DNA of 64,000 nucleotides from Dyella nitratireducens (GTDB lineage Bacteria > Pseudomonadota > Gammaproteobacteria > Xanthomonadales > Rhodanobacteraceae), in contig NZ_BMJA01000002.1 in NCBI RefSeq assembly GCF_014642835.1, forward strand, positions 409,713-473,712, in the 5' to 3' direction. Positions 36,423 to 44,975 of the stretch are shown here, one piece after another. How positions within the stretch are numbered: position 1 is the stretch's first letter; the number at the start of each line of letters is the position of its first letter. A model generated the notes under the pieces. That model was not told the origin of the DNA, did no database searches, and saw nothing but the letters and a program-made list of their open reading frames with translations. The position numbers and the translations under genes are program-made.

Positions 36423-37033
36423 GGGCAAGCCCCCTGCTGGCTATTCTGTTCGGAATCCACAGTGATGTTGCCGGCCTCGGACAAGATCACACAGCGGCGC
36501 CAGGTCGCGTTGTTGGTGGCGTCGTGCAAGGTCAGCGTGCCGGTATTGCCGAAATTGGTCGCGGTACCGAAGCTGTTTGTGCCGCCCATGCGGTTGAAGG
36601 TGATGCCAGTCGTCGTGCCCGCCGTTGAGGAATACACCAGGGTATCGCTACCGGTGAAGGGGCCATGGATGCGCAGCAGCGTGTCACCGCTGGTGGTGAA
36701 GGTTTGATTGTTGGCGGTATCGATAAAAACGATCCAGCCAGTGTTCCACTCGGTGCTGTTGGCGCAGGCAGGGGTCGTGGTTGACGGTGTGGCGGTAGGG
36801 TTGGCCGAAGGACAGATGGTTACTGTCAAGCCTTGCTTGATCGCTGCAGAACGCGCCAATTCGATGCTGGTGGCCAGATCATTGATCTCGCCAGCCATCC
36901 TGCCTTGCGTTGTAACGCTCTTATAGGAAGGAATGGCAAGAGCAAGCACAACGGCGATGATCGCTATCACCACCATCAACTCGACGATGGTGAACCCTTC
37001 CGTCGGCCTGCGATGCGCCCGCATCGTACTCAT
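36419..37033 (-). CDS. fimT: Pseudopilin FimT/FimU (GspH-like)
   Basis: A 204-residue GspH/FimT-family minor pilin. The leader MSTMRAHRRPTEG is followed by FTIVELMVVIAIIAVVLALAIPSY with Glu5, then LATSIELARSAAIKQGLTVTICPSA, the FimT/FimU signature. Paired cysteines occur at TICPS/PACANS and RRCVILS/GACP. FimU and FimT start minor pilus assembly; FimT in Xanthomonadales relatives also binds DNA during transformation. It heads the operon; its ATG (37033) follows a ~270-bp gap that holds a promoter candidate. Confidence 0.86.
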   Translation of the reverse strand: MSTMRAHRRPTEGFTIVELMVVIAIIAVVLALAIPSYKSVTTQGRMAGEINDLATSIELARSAAIKQGLTVTICPSANPTATPSTTTPACANSTEWNTGWIVFIDTANNQTFTTSGDTLLRIHGPFTGSDTLVYSSTAGTTTGITFNRMGGTNSFGTATNFGNTGTLTLHDATNNATWRRCVILSEAGNITVDSEQNSQQGACP

Positions 37034-37310
37034 TGACCGCCCCTGTATCGCGTTGGCTAGCGCTCGTTTGTATTTACCGGACGAGGTCCGGTCCCCTGTT
37101 TACCCTGGCGGGCCTGCCGGCTATGTGCCAGGCGTTGTCACCAAGGGCTAAGCATGTAAGTCTCGGGACAATTATCTTGTAGGGGTGCACTGAATTGAAC
37201 GACCGCTGGTCGGGGGAAAAGCGCCGCCTGTCGCCGAAATGTTGACGCACATCAAAAAGACACGGCGCTGGGATGCGTCAAAGGGCCAGCGCGGAGCTGG
37301 TCGCAGGCGT
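37034..37310 (-). promoter_or_regulatory. Promoter region of the minor-pilin operon
   Basis: On the minus strand TTCAAT (37199-37194) and GATAAT (37176-37171) are separated by 17 bases and form a sigma70-like promoter with a good -10, implying a leader of about 130 bases. No sigma54 (GG-N10-GC) site was seen. A small hairpin (GGCCAGC/GCTGGTC, 37284-37302) just after piuC could end that upstream transcript. Confidence 0.4.
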
Positions 37311-37997
37311 TCAGACGTCTGACCACATCCGCAGCAGGTTGTGATAGACCCCGGTAAGTCGCACACGCGCAGCATCATCCGCATTCGTCGCAGCAAGCCG
37401 CTGTATCGCGTTATCCATGTCGAACAGCATCGTGCGCTGCCCATCATCACGCACCATGCTTTGCACCCAGAAAAAACAAGCTAATCGCGTGCCTCGTGTG
37501 ACGGGATTCACGCGATGCAGGCTGCTGGCCGGATAAAGAATCATGTCGCCGGCAGGGAGTTTTACGGTCTGCGTGCCGTAGGTATCTTCGATCAGCAGTT
37601 CGCCGCCGTCATAGCTGTCGGGTGATGCCAGGAAGAGGGTGGCGGAGAGATCGGTGCGGATTTTTTGGCCGGTGCCTGGGAGGAGGCGAATGGAGCCGTC
37701 GACGTGGTTGCCGAAGTGCATGCCGCCTTGGTAGCGGTTGAACATCGGTGGATAGATGCGGTTGGGTAGTGCTGCGCTGATGAAGAGCGGGTGGCGTTCC
37801 AGTGAGGCGAGCACGATGTTGCCGAGTTCGATGGCGAGCGGAGAGCCTTCGGCGAGTTGTTGGTTTTGTTTGACGTGGACGCCCTGGTGGCCGGCGGTGA
37901 TGCGGCCGTCGGTCCAGGGGGCGTCGGTGGCGTCGAGGCGTTGGCGGAAGTGGGCGACTTGGTTGGTGGCGAGCAGAGTGGGGATGTGGACCAGCAT
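37311..37997 (-). CDS. piuC: PKHD-type Fe(II)/2-oxoglutarate hydroxylase PiuC (YbiX)
   Basis: A 228-residue non-heme iron dioxygenase. The iron-binding facial triad is visible: the HVD of [14 protein letters not shown] (~97-103) and the distal histidine in [14 protein letters not shown], with the arginine of TRGTR for 2-oxoglutarate. Length equals E. coli YbiX (225). PiuC genes sit beside catecholate receptors (fiu-ybiX, piuA-piuC), as here, and are induced by iron starvation; the biochemical target is not settled. It lies downstream of the TonB receptor on the same strand with a family B repeat between them. Confidence 0.93.
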   Translation of the reverse strand: MLVHIPTLLATNQVAHFRQRLDATDAPWTDGRITAGHQGVHVKQNQQLAEGSPLAIELGNIVLASLERHPLFISAALPNRIYPPMFNRYQGGMHFGNHVDGSIRLLPGTGQKIRTDLSATLFLASPDSYDGGELLIEDTYGTQTVKLPAGDMILYPASSLHRVNPVTRGTRLACFFWVQSMVRDDGQRTMLFDMDNAIQRLAATNADDAARVRLTGVYHNLLRMWSDV

Positions 37998-38061
37998 GTT
38001 GAAGTCCTTGTAAATATCGACTCTGAATTTAGGGCTAGCTGAAAGGCACCAAGTTGCCTGA

Positions 38062-38180
38062 CGTCATTCCGGCGAAGGCCGGAATCCAGTTTTAATAGGT
38101 TGTGCGAAGCACTCAAAACCTTTATGTCGTGCGCTACGCACGTCATTCTTGACTGGATTCCGGCTTTCGCCGGAATGACG
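38062..38180. repeat. Structured palindromic repeat, family B, copy 2
   Basis: The same outer arms as copy 1. Internal hairpins are GTGC-GAA-GCAC and CGTGCG-CTA-CGCACG: the second differs in sequence from copies 1 and 3 but keeps pairing. It lies between the receptor and piuC genes. Confidence 0.85.
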
Positions 38181-38246
38181 ATTCGCTCTGACATAGCATG
38201 GATGAGGATATTAAGTCCGGAGCCATTGTCAGCGCTGTAAGAGACG

Positions 38247-40409
38247 TTAAAACTTATAAGTAAACATTGCCAACGCCGTACGCCCAATCCCCGGTACCGC
38301 ACGCCCACCATCCGACGGAATCAACGCATCGAAATAATGCTTGTTGGCGAGGTTCAACAGATTGAGCCGAATGTCGTAGGTCGGTTGATGGTACGCCACC
38401 ATGGCATCCCAGCGCGTGTAGCCGCCTACGCTGGTCTTGTCCGTATTGGCGGCAAAGCGTTGCGACATGTAAGTGGGGCCGCCACCGGCTTCCCAGTGCT
38501 GCGCGAAGGTATAGGTGGTCCATGTGGTGAAGGTATGGCGTGGCGTGTTGGCGGGCACGTTGCCCTGGGTGCCATCCAATGCCTTCACGATTTTGCCGTC
38601 CATGTAGCTGTACCCGGAGAATATCTGCCAGTGGTCGGTGACATGCCCAACGGCGCTGAGTTCTGCACCGCGCACGCGGATGTTGCCGTCCAGCGTGTAC
38701 TCCCCCGACGATGTCTGCGTGCGCGCGTTGGTCTGGTCCAGGTTATAGAGCGCAGCGGTAAGGCCCAGCATGTCATCCGCCAGGTTCCACTTGCCGCCGA
38801 TTTCGTAGGAACGATTCTTGGTGGGCGCAAGGTTCTGCGTGCCGCTGGTGAGCGTGAGCTGTTCAAGTACCGGATCGAACGAGGTGCCGTATGACACATA
38901 GTAAGACTGCTTTTCGCTAGGCTGATAGATCACGCCGCCGCGCACGCTGGTGAAATACACCGTCTGCTGCGCGTATGCAGGCGCGGAAATCGTGTTGCTG
39001 ATGTGCGCATCGAAGCGGTCACGGCGCACGCCAGCCACGACCATCCAGTGATCGTTGAACTTGATGGTGTCGTTGGCGTAAACGGCAGCTGTTTTACCGA
39101 CCGATTGCGCATAGTTGCCTACCGTGGTGGTGACGTTGGAAGGCGTGGCTTCTTGCACGGGATCCAGCAAGGAAAGCAATGGCAGACCATTCCGCGTGTA
39201 AGCCTGGTTGTTGTAGGTTTCGCGCGCCAGCTCCATGCCCGTGACCAGCGTGTGCTCCCACGTACCTGTGGAGAATTTGGTAGTCAGGTCAGTCTGGCTG
39301 TCCAACAGTTTGTCGTGAATGACGCGATCGTGGCTGGCAAGCTGCGCGTACAAATCCTGCAGCGGCAGGTTGGTGGGATTGCCGAGCGTCTTGTTGAGCG
39401 TCACGCCGCTGGCAGTAACGATGCTGTTGGCGGCGGTTTCACGCGCATCGGTGCGGTAATCGCTGTATTGCAGCTGCGTGCGCAGGCTGATGCTGTCGGA
39501 GAACGTGTGTTCCAGGCGTGCATTGAAGGCGTTGACGCTCTGCACGGTGCGGTCATCGGTGAGGCCGTACCAGTTTTTGGGGTTCACATGCGCCGGACGT
39601 CCATTGATCGGCGGCAGGCCGTAGTCGGGCATGTCGTGGTTGCGCTGAATCAAGGCCGATAGCGTGATTTGCGTCGGTGTGCCGATGCCAAAGCGCACCG
39701 CGGGCGCAATGCCGCCGTCGCGATTGTTCAACACGTCGCGCGTGGTGTGCATGTCTTGCCCGTAAATGTTCAAGCGTGCGGCAGCGGTGTCCGACAGCGG
39801 TTGATTGATGTCACCCGTCAGGCGGTAGCGATCGCTGGTGCCCACGGTTGCGCTGATTTCTCCAAAGGGTTTCAGCTCCGGCTCCTTGGTCACCTGGTTG
39901 ATCACGCCACCGGTGGAGCCGCGGCCAAACAGCATGGAAGAGGGGCCTTTCAGCACTTCGACGGCGTCGAGATCGAACACATCGCGGTAATACTGGCCAG
40001 GGTCGCGGAAACCATCCAGATAGATGTCCGTACGCGCAGTAAAACCGCGCAGATTGATGTTGTTGCCGATCTGTCCGCCTTCCGCGGCGCCGATGGTGAT
40101 GCCGGGAACATTGCGTAACGCATCCTGCAGCGACGTGGCGCCTTGCGCTTCCATTAGATCGCGATTCACTACCACCACGGTCTGCGGGATATCGCGCAGC
40201 GATGTCGGCATTTTGGCGCCCACGCTGGATGTGTCGGTGGTGTAGTCGTTACCGATAACGCTGCCGGTAACGTGCACCGGCTTCAGGGTTCGCGAATCGG
40301 GCGGCGTGTCGCTGGAGGAAGGGGTAGTTTGCGCGTGGGCGGCAACGGGAAGGCTCAGGGCCAGCAGCAGGGCGGTTTGCAGGGGTGAAGTGCGGAAGTT
40401 AGCGGGCAT
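38247..40409 (-). CDS. TonB-dependent siderophore receptor (Fiu/catecholate type)
   Basis: A 720-residue outer-membrane receptor. The signal peptide ends VAAHAQ (~26). A TonB-box-like segment (LKPVHVTGS) is followed by the plug domain (TSLRDIPQTVVVVNRDLM, NVPGITIGAAEGGQ, RGFTARTDIYLDGFRD, LKGPSSMLFGRGSTGGVINQVTKEP) and a 22-strand barrel that ends with the usual aromatic residue (FTYKF). It resembles Fiu/PiuA catecholate receptors. The ATG at 40409 is the first ATG; the frame's earlier start is TTG. A Fur-box candidate lies about 120 bp upstream. Together with PiuC it would import a ferric siderophore under iron limitation. Confidence 0.92.
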   Translation of the reverse strand: MPANFRTSPLQTALLLALSLPVAAHAQTTPSSSDTPPDSRTLKPVHVTGSVIGNDYTTDTSSVGAKMPTSLRDIPQTVVVVNRDLMEAQGATSLQDALRNVPGITIGAAEGGQIGNNINLRGFTARTDIYLDGFRDPGQYYRDVFDLDAVEVLKGPSSMLFGRGSTGGVINQVTKEPELKPFGEISATVGTSDRYRLTGDINQPLSDTAAARLNIYGQDMHTTRDVLNNRDGGIAPAVRFGIGTPTQITLSALIQRNHDMPDYGLPPINGRPAHVNPKNWYGLTDDRTVQSVNAFNARLEHTFSDSISLRTQLQYSDYRTDARETAANSIVTASGVTLNKTLGNPTNLPLQDLYAQLASHDRVIHDKLLDSQTDLTTKFSTGTWEHTLVTGMELARETYNNQAYTRNGLPLLSLLDPVQEATPSNVTTTVGNYAQSVGKTAAVYANDTIKFNDHWMVVAGVRRDRFDAHISNTISAPAYAQQTVYFTSVRGGVIYQPSEKQSYYVSYGTSFDPVLEQLTLTSGTQNLAPTKNRSYEIGGKWNLADDMLGLTAALYNLDQTNARTQTSSGEYTLDGNIRVRGAELSAVGHVTDHWQIFSGYSYMDGKIVKALDGTQGNVPANTPRHTFTTWTTYTFAQHWEAGGGPTYMSQRFAANTDKTSVGGYTRWDAMVAYHQPTYDIRLNLLNLANKHYFDALIPSDGGRAVPGIGRTALAMFTYKF

Positions 40410-40828
40410 GGGCAACGATGTCGGCAAGGTGGGAAGGAGCAGAACCGGCTTGGCTGGCTGCTTGAGTGCGCTGCGGCGAATGCCTTTGACGCGTCTCAAT
40501 CCCGCTTGCCGCCACGAAAGGCGTTCTGCAAATGCGAATCGTTACTATTCTTACATGCGGTTAGATAGATGTGAAGCGGTTTGTAGGCCCTCACCGGAAT
40601 GGAGGGGCTGTTCAAAGAAGGCGAGTAAGTGGCTATACGCGAAGAAAAAAACATCCGCCACGCTTGGAGGTGGCGGCGCTGAGGCTAATGCGTATGTTTG
40701 CTGGTGCCGGACGGGGGCGGCAGCAATCAGCGGCGCAAGCGTCTATTCGGCTGGCGAAAGTCGAGGGGGCGGTGATGGCCAGAGACCCCGGAGACCCCGG
40801 CGTCGCCGGAGTCTCTGGTCCTAAAGCC
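40410..40828. other. 419-bp non-coding region upstream of the TonB receptor
   Basis: This contains the Fur-box candidate at 40531-40549. At its right end, a hairpin CCAGAGAC/GTCTCTGG (40779-40818) with an inner CCGG/CCGG pair lies 10 bases after the stop of the binding-protein gene. It has no T tract. The short open frames here look like chance. Confidence 0.5.
40531..40549. promoter_or_regulatory. Fur-box candidate
   Basis: AATGCGAATCGTTACTATT resembles the 19-bp Fur consensus (GATAATGATAATCATTATC) in its AAT...ATT ends and TAA/CGATT centre, and resembles the AATGATAATnATTCGCATT type boxes of gammaproteobacterial receptors. It lies about 120 bp before the receptor start. Together with the fiu-piuC gene pair it supports iron control. 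Confidence 0.6.
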
Positions 40829-41671
40829 TCACTGCATCAATTGCACCCAAACCGCATGGTGGATCCAGAAATCCTCGCGTGACCGAATCCAGCCGGAGGC
40901 CTGCTGGTAAATCAGCCATGCATTGATCACGTCGAGCAGATCGTCATCGCTGCGGCGTACGGCGAATCCATGGGCTGTCCTGCCATACGTCTGCACGTCG
41001 AGCGTACGCAACTGGTTTGCATAGGTTTTCGCCAAAGCAGTCGGCACCGGTTCTTCGGCCATGAATCCATCCAGCTTGCCGTTGCGCAGATCCTTGATGG
41101 CCTGTGCTTCGTCCTGCACTTCGACGATTTTGCTTTGTCCGAAATAATCTTTGGTGGTGGCTGCGGTTACCGTTCCCGACAACACACCGATGGTGTGCGA
41201 GCTGCCGCTTTGCAGCTTGGTGGCATCGTCCATGCCGATGGCTTGCCGGTTCACCACCATGCCCAAGGCATAGTCGCCATAGGGATGGCTGAATTTCAAC
41301 AGCAGCGCGCGTTGAGGTGTGATGCTCAACCCCGAACTCAATAGATCGAAGCGATGTGCGCGCAAGTCATCAATCGCGTGCTCCCAGGTGGTGGGAACGA
41401 ATTCGAGCTTCCAGTTCATGTCTTGTGCAAGCTGCCTGAGCAAGTCGATTTCCAGGCCGCTCCATTGCCCGCTGCTATCGCGGAATACCCAGGGTGCATT
41501 GATGGCGACACCTGCTCTCAGAACACCGCTCTTCTGGATGGCGGCCAGGCTGTTTTCTTGCGCCTGGGATGCGGCCGGGTGATCCGCGGCCAATGTCGTG
41601 CAAGAAATGTGAAAGAGCCCGAGTGCAACAACAAACAACATCAACCGCCGACATGCACCAAGTAAGTTCAT
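40829..41671 (-). CDS. Periplasmic amino-acid-type substrate-binding protein
   Basis: A 280-residue SBP_bac_3 (family 3) protein. The signal peptide (~1-29) contains TTLAAD at its end. The fold's marks are AIQKSGVLRAGVAINAPWVFRD, GLEIDLLRQLAQDM, FDLLSSGLSITPQRALLLKFSHPY and the hinge GKLDGFMAEEPV. No ABC permease or ATPase is adjacent, so it may be an orphan receptor that feeds a distant transporter or a sensor. The stop is followed by a hairpin at 40779-40818. Ligand likely an amino acid or similar small acid. Confidence 0.87.
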   Translation of the reverse strand: MNLLGACRRLMLFVVALGLFHISCTTLAADHPAASQAQENSLAAIQKSGVLRAGVAINAPWVFRDSSGQWSGLEIDLLRQLAQDMNWKLEFVPTTWEHAIDDLRAHRFDLLSSGLSITPQRALLLKFSHPYGDYALGMVVNRQAIGMDDATKLQSGSSHTIGVLSGTVTAATTKDYFGQSKIVEVQDEAQAIKDLRNGKLDGFMAEEPVPTALAKTYANQLRTLDVQTYGRTAHGFAVRRSDDDLLDVINAWLIYQQASGWIRSREDFWIHHAVWVQLMQ

Positions 41672-41772
41672 GGCGAAATCTCGCTATGGTGGGTAGGGAT
41701 GTGATGGATCGTGTAGCGGCTTGATGATTGAGCGATGGCGGAGTGAACGCAAGCGGGCCGCGTTTGACGATT

Positions 41773-41847
41773 GTAGGTTGGGTTAGCGCAGCGTAGCCCA
41801 ACGGTCGAGGCGGCATCGTTGGGTTACGCTGCGCTAACCCAACCTAC
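41773..41847. repeat. REPIN copy 5
   Basis: Inverted REP pair with a spacer of about 15 bases. The left unit has AGCGTAGCCC instead of AGCGTAACCC. It sits between the binding-protein gene's start and the M13 terminator. Confidence 0.9.
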
Positions 41848-41850
41848 AGC

Positions 41851-41886
41851 TAAAGAAAAAGCCCTGCATTTGCGTGCAGGGCTTTA
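41851..41886 (-). terminator. Rho-independent terminator after the M13 peptidase gene
   Basis: On the minus strand an 11-bp stem AAAGCCCTGCA/TGCAGGGCTTT is followed by a T-rich tract (TTTTTCTTT). It follows the M13 stop at 41912 by about 25 bases. Confidence 0.87.
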
Positions 41887-41911
41887 GTTTCTAGTTCGAA
41901 GATCGCGCGAC

Positions 41912-44038
41912 TTACCAGATCTTCACCTGCTTGTCGCCATCGCGAACCATGGCATCGCCAGTCTTGCACTGGAACGCTTCCGAAAACGCTGCCATGTTCG
42001 ATGGTGCGCCAATAGCGCGCAGCGAAGCAGGTGCATGCGGATCGATGTTGAGGTACAGCTCGGCCTGCTTTTCACGTGTGTTGTTGCGCCACACGCGTGC
42101 CCAGCTCAGGAAGAAGCGCTGATCCTGGGTGTAGCCGTCGATCTTGTCCTGTGCCTCGCTCGGGTTCTTCTTCAGCGCATCCTGCAGTGCGTCGTAAGCC
42201 ACATTCAGGCCGCCGAGGTCGGCGATGTTTTCGCCCAGGGTCAGTTGGCCGTTGACGTGCAGGTCCGGCTTGTCCTTGAGCGGTGCATAGCCGTTGAACT
42301 GGTCGACCAGCTTGCCGGTGCGTGACTTGAACTGCGCCTTGTCCTGCGCCGTCCACCAATCGGCCTTGTTGCCGTCGCCATCGAACTGCGAACCCTGGTC
42401 GTCGAAGCCGTGGCTGGATTCGTGGCCGATCACCGCGCCGATGCCGCCGTAGTTGATCGCGTCGTCGCCGCTGGCATAGAAGAACGGCGGCTGCAGGATC
42501 GCGGCCGGGAAGTTGATGGTGTTGGTGCTGGGGTCGTAGTAGGCATTCACCGTTTGCGGCGTCATGCCCCACTCGGTGCGGTCGGTGGGCTTGCCGATGT
42601 GGCCGATGTCGTACTGGTAGTTGAATTTGGCGGCGGCCTGCACGTCGCCGTAGTAGTCGCCCTGCTTGATGTCCAGGCCATCCCAGCTACGCCAGTGGTC
42701 CGGATAGCCGATCTTGGGCAGGAACTTGCCCCATTTGTCCAACGCCTTCTGCTTGGTGGCATCGCTCATCCAATCCAGATGCTGGATGCGATCCTTCAGT
42801 GCGTCACGCACGTTGGTCACCAAGACCTCGGCACGCTGCTTGGCTTCCGGCGTGAACTCCTTGGCCACATACAGCTGGCCCAGTGCTTCACCCATGGAAG
42901 CGTTCACGGCGCCCAGCACGCGCTTCCACAGCGGCTTCTGTTCCGGCTGGCCGGACAGCGTCTTGCCGTAGAAGTCGAAGCGGTTGTCCTGGAAGGCGGT
43001 GCTCAGGTACGGCGACGCACCGCTGATGGCATGGAAGCGCAGGTAAGCCTGCCACTGCGAGATCGGTGCGGTGGTCATCAGCTTGTCGAATGCGGCGAAG
43101 AACTTCGGCTGCGACAGCGAGAAGCCCTTGTCGATGGTCACGCCCTGAGCCTTGAAGAAATCGCCCCAGTTGAAGTGCGGGGTGATCTTGTCCGCTTCGG
43201 CCACGCTCACGAAGTGGTATTGGTTGTCCAGGTCGCGCATTTCCGTGGGCGAGAGCGAGGCTTGCGCCAGCTTGGTCTCGAACGCCAGCACGTCATCGGC
43301 CTGCTTCTTGGCATCCGCTTCGGACACGCCGGTCAGCGCCAGCGACTTGGCGATATAGCCTTTGTAAGCGTCGCGGATGTCCGCGTATTTCTTGTCGGTG
43401 TAGTAGTCCCGTGTGGGCAGGCCCAGGCCATCCTGGTTGGCGTAGCCGATCTGGATCTTGGCATCCTTGAAGTCGGCGCCAGAGCCGAAGTCGAATACCT
43501 GGTTGTCGCCCTCGGCGAAACGGTCGGTGATGTACTTGGCCAAGTCGCTCGGCGTCTTCAGCGCATCGATCTGCGCCAGCTGCGGCTTGATCGGGTCGTA
43601 GCCGAGCTTGTTGACGGTGTCCTGGTCCATGCCGGCCTGGTACAGGTAGCCAATCTTCTGCTCGATCGAACCCGACTTGGCCTGTGAGGCATTCTTGGCT
43701 GCGGAGTCAACGATGTCGTGCTGGGTGTTCAGGCTCTTCTCGGCCAGCGCGTCGAACGCGCCCCAGCGGGTGCGGTCCTGCGGAATGGGATTGGCGGCGA
43801 TCCACTTGGCATTGACGAAGCTGTTGAAGTCCTGGCACGCGTTGATGGCGGTATCCAGTTCGCTGGCATCGAACACGCTGACCGGCTTGGCGGCGCTGGC
43901 GGTGGTGGATGCAGCGGCGGGCGCGGTGGACGCCGGGGCAGGGGCCGGTGCCTGGGCTTGTTCCTGCTTGCCGCAGGCGGCCAGGGCAAAGGCGACGCTG
44001 GCGGCCAGCAACAGTGGCTTCAAATGCTTGATGGTCAT
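41912..44038 (-). CDS. M13-family (neprilysin/PepO) zinc metallopeptidase lipoprotein
   Basis: A 708-residue secreted lipoprotein. The lipobox is FALAACG (Cys22), followed by an Ala/Pro-rich linker (~25-50). Catalytic motifs of M13 are intact: VIGHESSHGFDDQG (HEXXH zinc site, ~505) and GENIADLGGLNVAY with the third ligand glutamate, plus NAYYDPSTNTINFPAAIL preceding. M13 enzymes cut peptides under about 40 residues. A good AGAGGGA site precedes the ATG at 44038. The gene has its own terminator and its promoter region shows a palindrome with flanking direct repeats (44150-44182). It is a monocistronic periplasmic or outer-membrane-anchored peptidase. Confidence 0.94.
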   Translation of the reverse strand: MTIKHLKPLLLAASVAFALAACGKQEQAQAPAPAPASTAPAAASTTASAAKPVSVFDASELDTAINACQDFNSFVNAKWIAANPIPQDRTRWGAFDALAEKSLNTQHDIVDSAAKNASQAKSGSIEQKIGYLYQAGMDQDTVNKLGYDPIKPQLAQIDALKTPSDLAKYITDRFAEGDNQVFDFGSGADFKDAKIQIGYANQDGLGLPTRDYYTDKKYADIRDAYKGYIAKSLALTGVSEADAKKQADDVLAFETKLAQASLSPTEMRDLDNQYHFVSVAEADKITPHFNWGDFFKAQGVTIDKGFSLSQPKFFAAFDKLMTTAPISQWQAYLRFHAISGASPYLSTAFQDNRFDFYGKTLSGQPEQKPLWKRVLGAVNASMGEALGQLYVAKEFTPEAKQRAEVLVTNVRDALKDRIQHLDWMSDATKQKALDKWGKFLPKIGYPDHWRSWDGLDIKQGDYYGDVQAAAKFNYQYDIGHIGKPTDRTEWGMTPQTVNAYYDPSTNTINFPAAILQPPFFYASGDDAINYGGIGAVIGHESSHGFDDQGSQFDGDGNKADWWTAQDKAQFKSRTGKLVDQFNGYAPLKDKPDLHVNGQLTLGENIADLGGLNVAYDALQDALKKNPSEAQDKIDGYTQDQRFFLSWARVWRNNTREKQAELYLNIDPHAPASLRAIGAPSNMAAFSEAFQCKTGDAMVRDGDKQVKIW

Positions 44039-44636
44039 GTATATCCCTCTGTAAAGAGTCGAATGATTCGCCCGCAGGCGGTCCCAGCTATGGCTGGCCG
44101 CGCAGTGGACGTTCCCCGGGTATCGCGGCCATGACTCTCCAAGCTAGGCCAAAGGTCACGGGGGACACAGTGTCAAAGGTCAGGGTAGGGGTGTAGGTAC
44201 AGGCAACGACTATTTGTACGTCATGGCTATGAGTTGCCGGCGAACAAGCAAGCGAGCCCAGAGCTCTTGCACCGTGTTACGGGCAATTAACTGCGATTTC
44301 GGTAAAGTTGCCGACCGGGAACGACGCATGCGCAAATCACAGGTGGGAGCAAAGGCCTACACAGCCCTCGCGCATTCGTGTTTATCCCGGTAGATCGCCG
44401 CAGCAACGAGGGGGCCTGAGCGCGTAGCAGGGTTTTTGCTTCAGGTTTTTGGGAACGCACGGCTGGCGTTCTCATGAGAGCGATCGTGGTTTGTGGGCGT
44501 TGCGTACTGCAACAAGCACCACGTACGTCACGCGCGATGCAAAGCTCTGTACGGTCTTCACATGCAATGCCAGCGGCCGCTCGCGATGCGAACGGCCATC
44601 CATCGCGATTCCAGTGAATCAGTAAGGAGAATGGCC
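44039..44636. other. 598-bp region between the M13 gene and a small ORF
   Basis: The left end should hold the M13 promoter: a TTGACA on the minus strand (44176-44171) has no good -10 at normal spacing. Around it lie the palindrome and direct repeats at 44150-44182. A perfect GTTGC/GCAAC inverted repeat with a five-base loop is at 44499-44513. The rest shows no convincing gene; the right end holds the AAGGAG site (44624-44629) of the small ORF. Confidence 0.4.
44150..44182. promoter_or_regulatory. Palindrome flanked by direct repeats (possible operator)
   Basis: CAAAGGTCA occurs at 44150-44158 and again at 44174-44182. Between them lies the perfect palindrome GACACAGTGTC (44164-44174). The cluster sits about 110-145 bp upstream of the M13 peptidase start. 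No known regulator site is recognised. Confidence 0.35.
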
Positions 44637-44828
44637 ATGCTTAATGACGAAGAGCAGCTGTTAGCCCCTTATCTCGTACTTCTCCTCGGGAAGTTGACGG
44701 GATGGAACTATCCAACCGGTGATGGCGGCGATCCGGTCACTTCAGCGATTGAGCGGCTGCCCCGCCCGGAATACATCGCTCCTAACTCGAGCAAATCCTT
44801 TATTTCTCCACATCATTGCCTGGGATAA
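44637..44828 (+). CDS. Small hypothetical protein (63 residues)
   Basis: A small ORF starting at ATG 44637 with AAGGAG seven to eight bases upstream, one of the best ribosome binding sites in the window. The product (starting MLNDEEQLLAPYLVLLLGK) is acidic at the front, has one short hydrophobic stretch and is not recognised. An ATG two codons earlier is too close to the Shine-Dalgarno. It lies about 150 bases upstream of the first phosphoesterase gene on the same strand and could be a leader peptide or a stand-alone small protein. Confidence 0.4.
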   Translation: MLNDEEQLLAPYLVLLLGKLTGWNYPTGDGGDPVTSAIERLPRPEYIAPNSSKSFISPHHCLG

Positions 44829-44975
44829 AGCGGGGATCGCCATACCCACGTGCGCTGTTGATTCAACAGCACCCGGGTGTCGTCGCATCGTTGTTATGAG
44901 GCTGTCATCGCCACTGCCTATGGTCGCGCATCACGCTGAGGAGAGCGTGCCCATCGATCGTTATCGGAGCCTGCC

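Noticed and set aside
42410-43687. A 425-codon open frame antisense to the M13 peptidase gene
   Set aside because: Shadow of a high-GC gene; the sense frame has a lipobox, HEXXH and a terminator.
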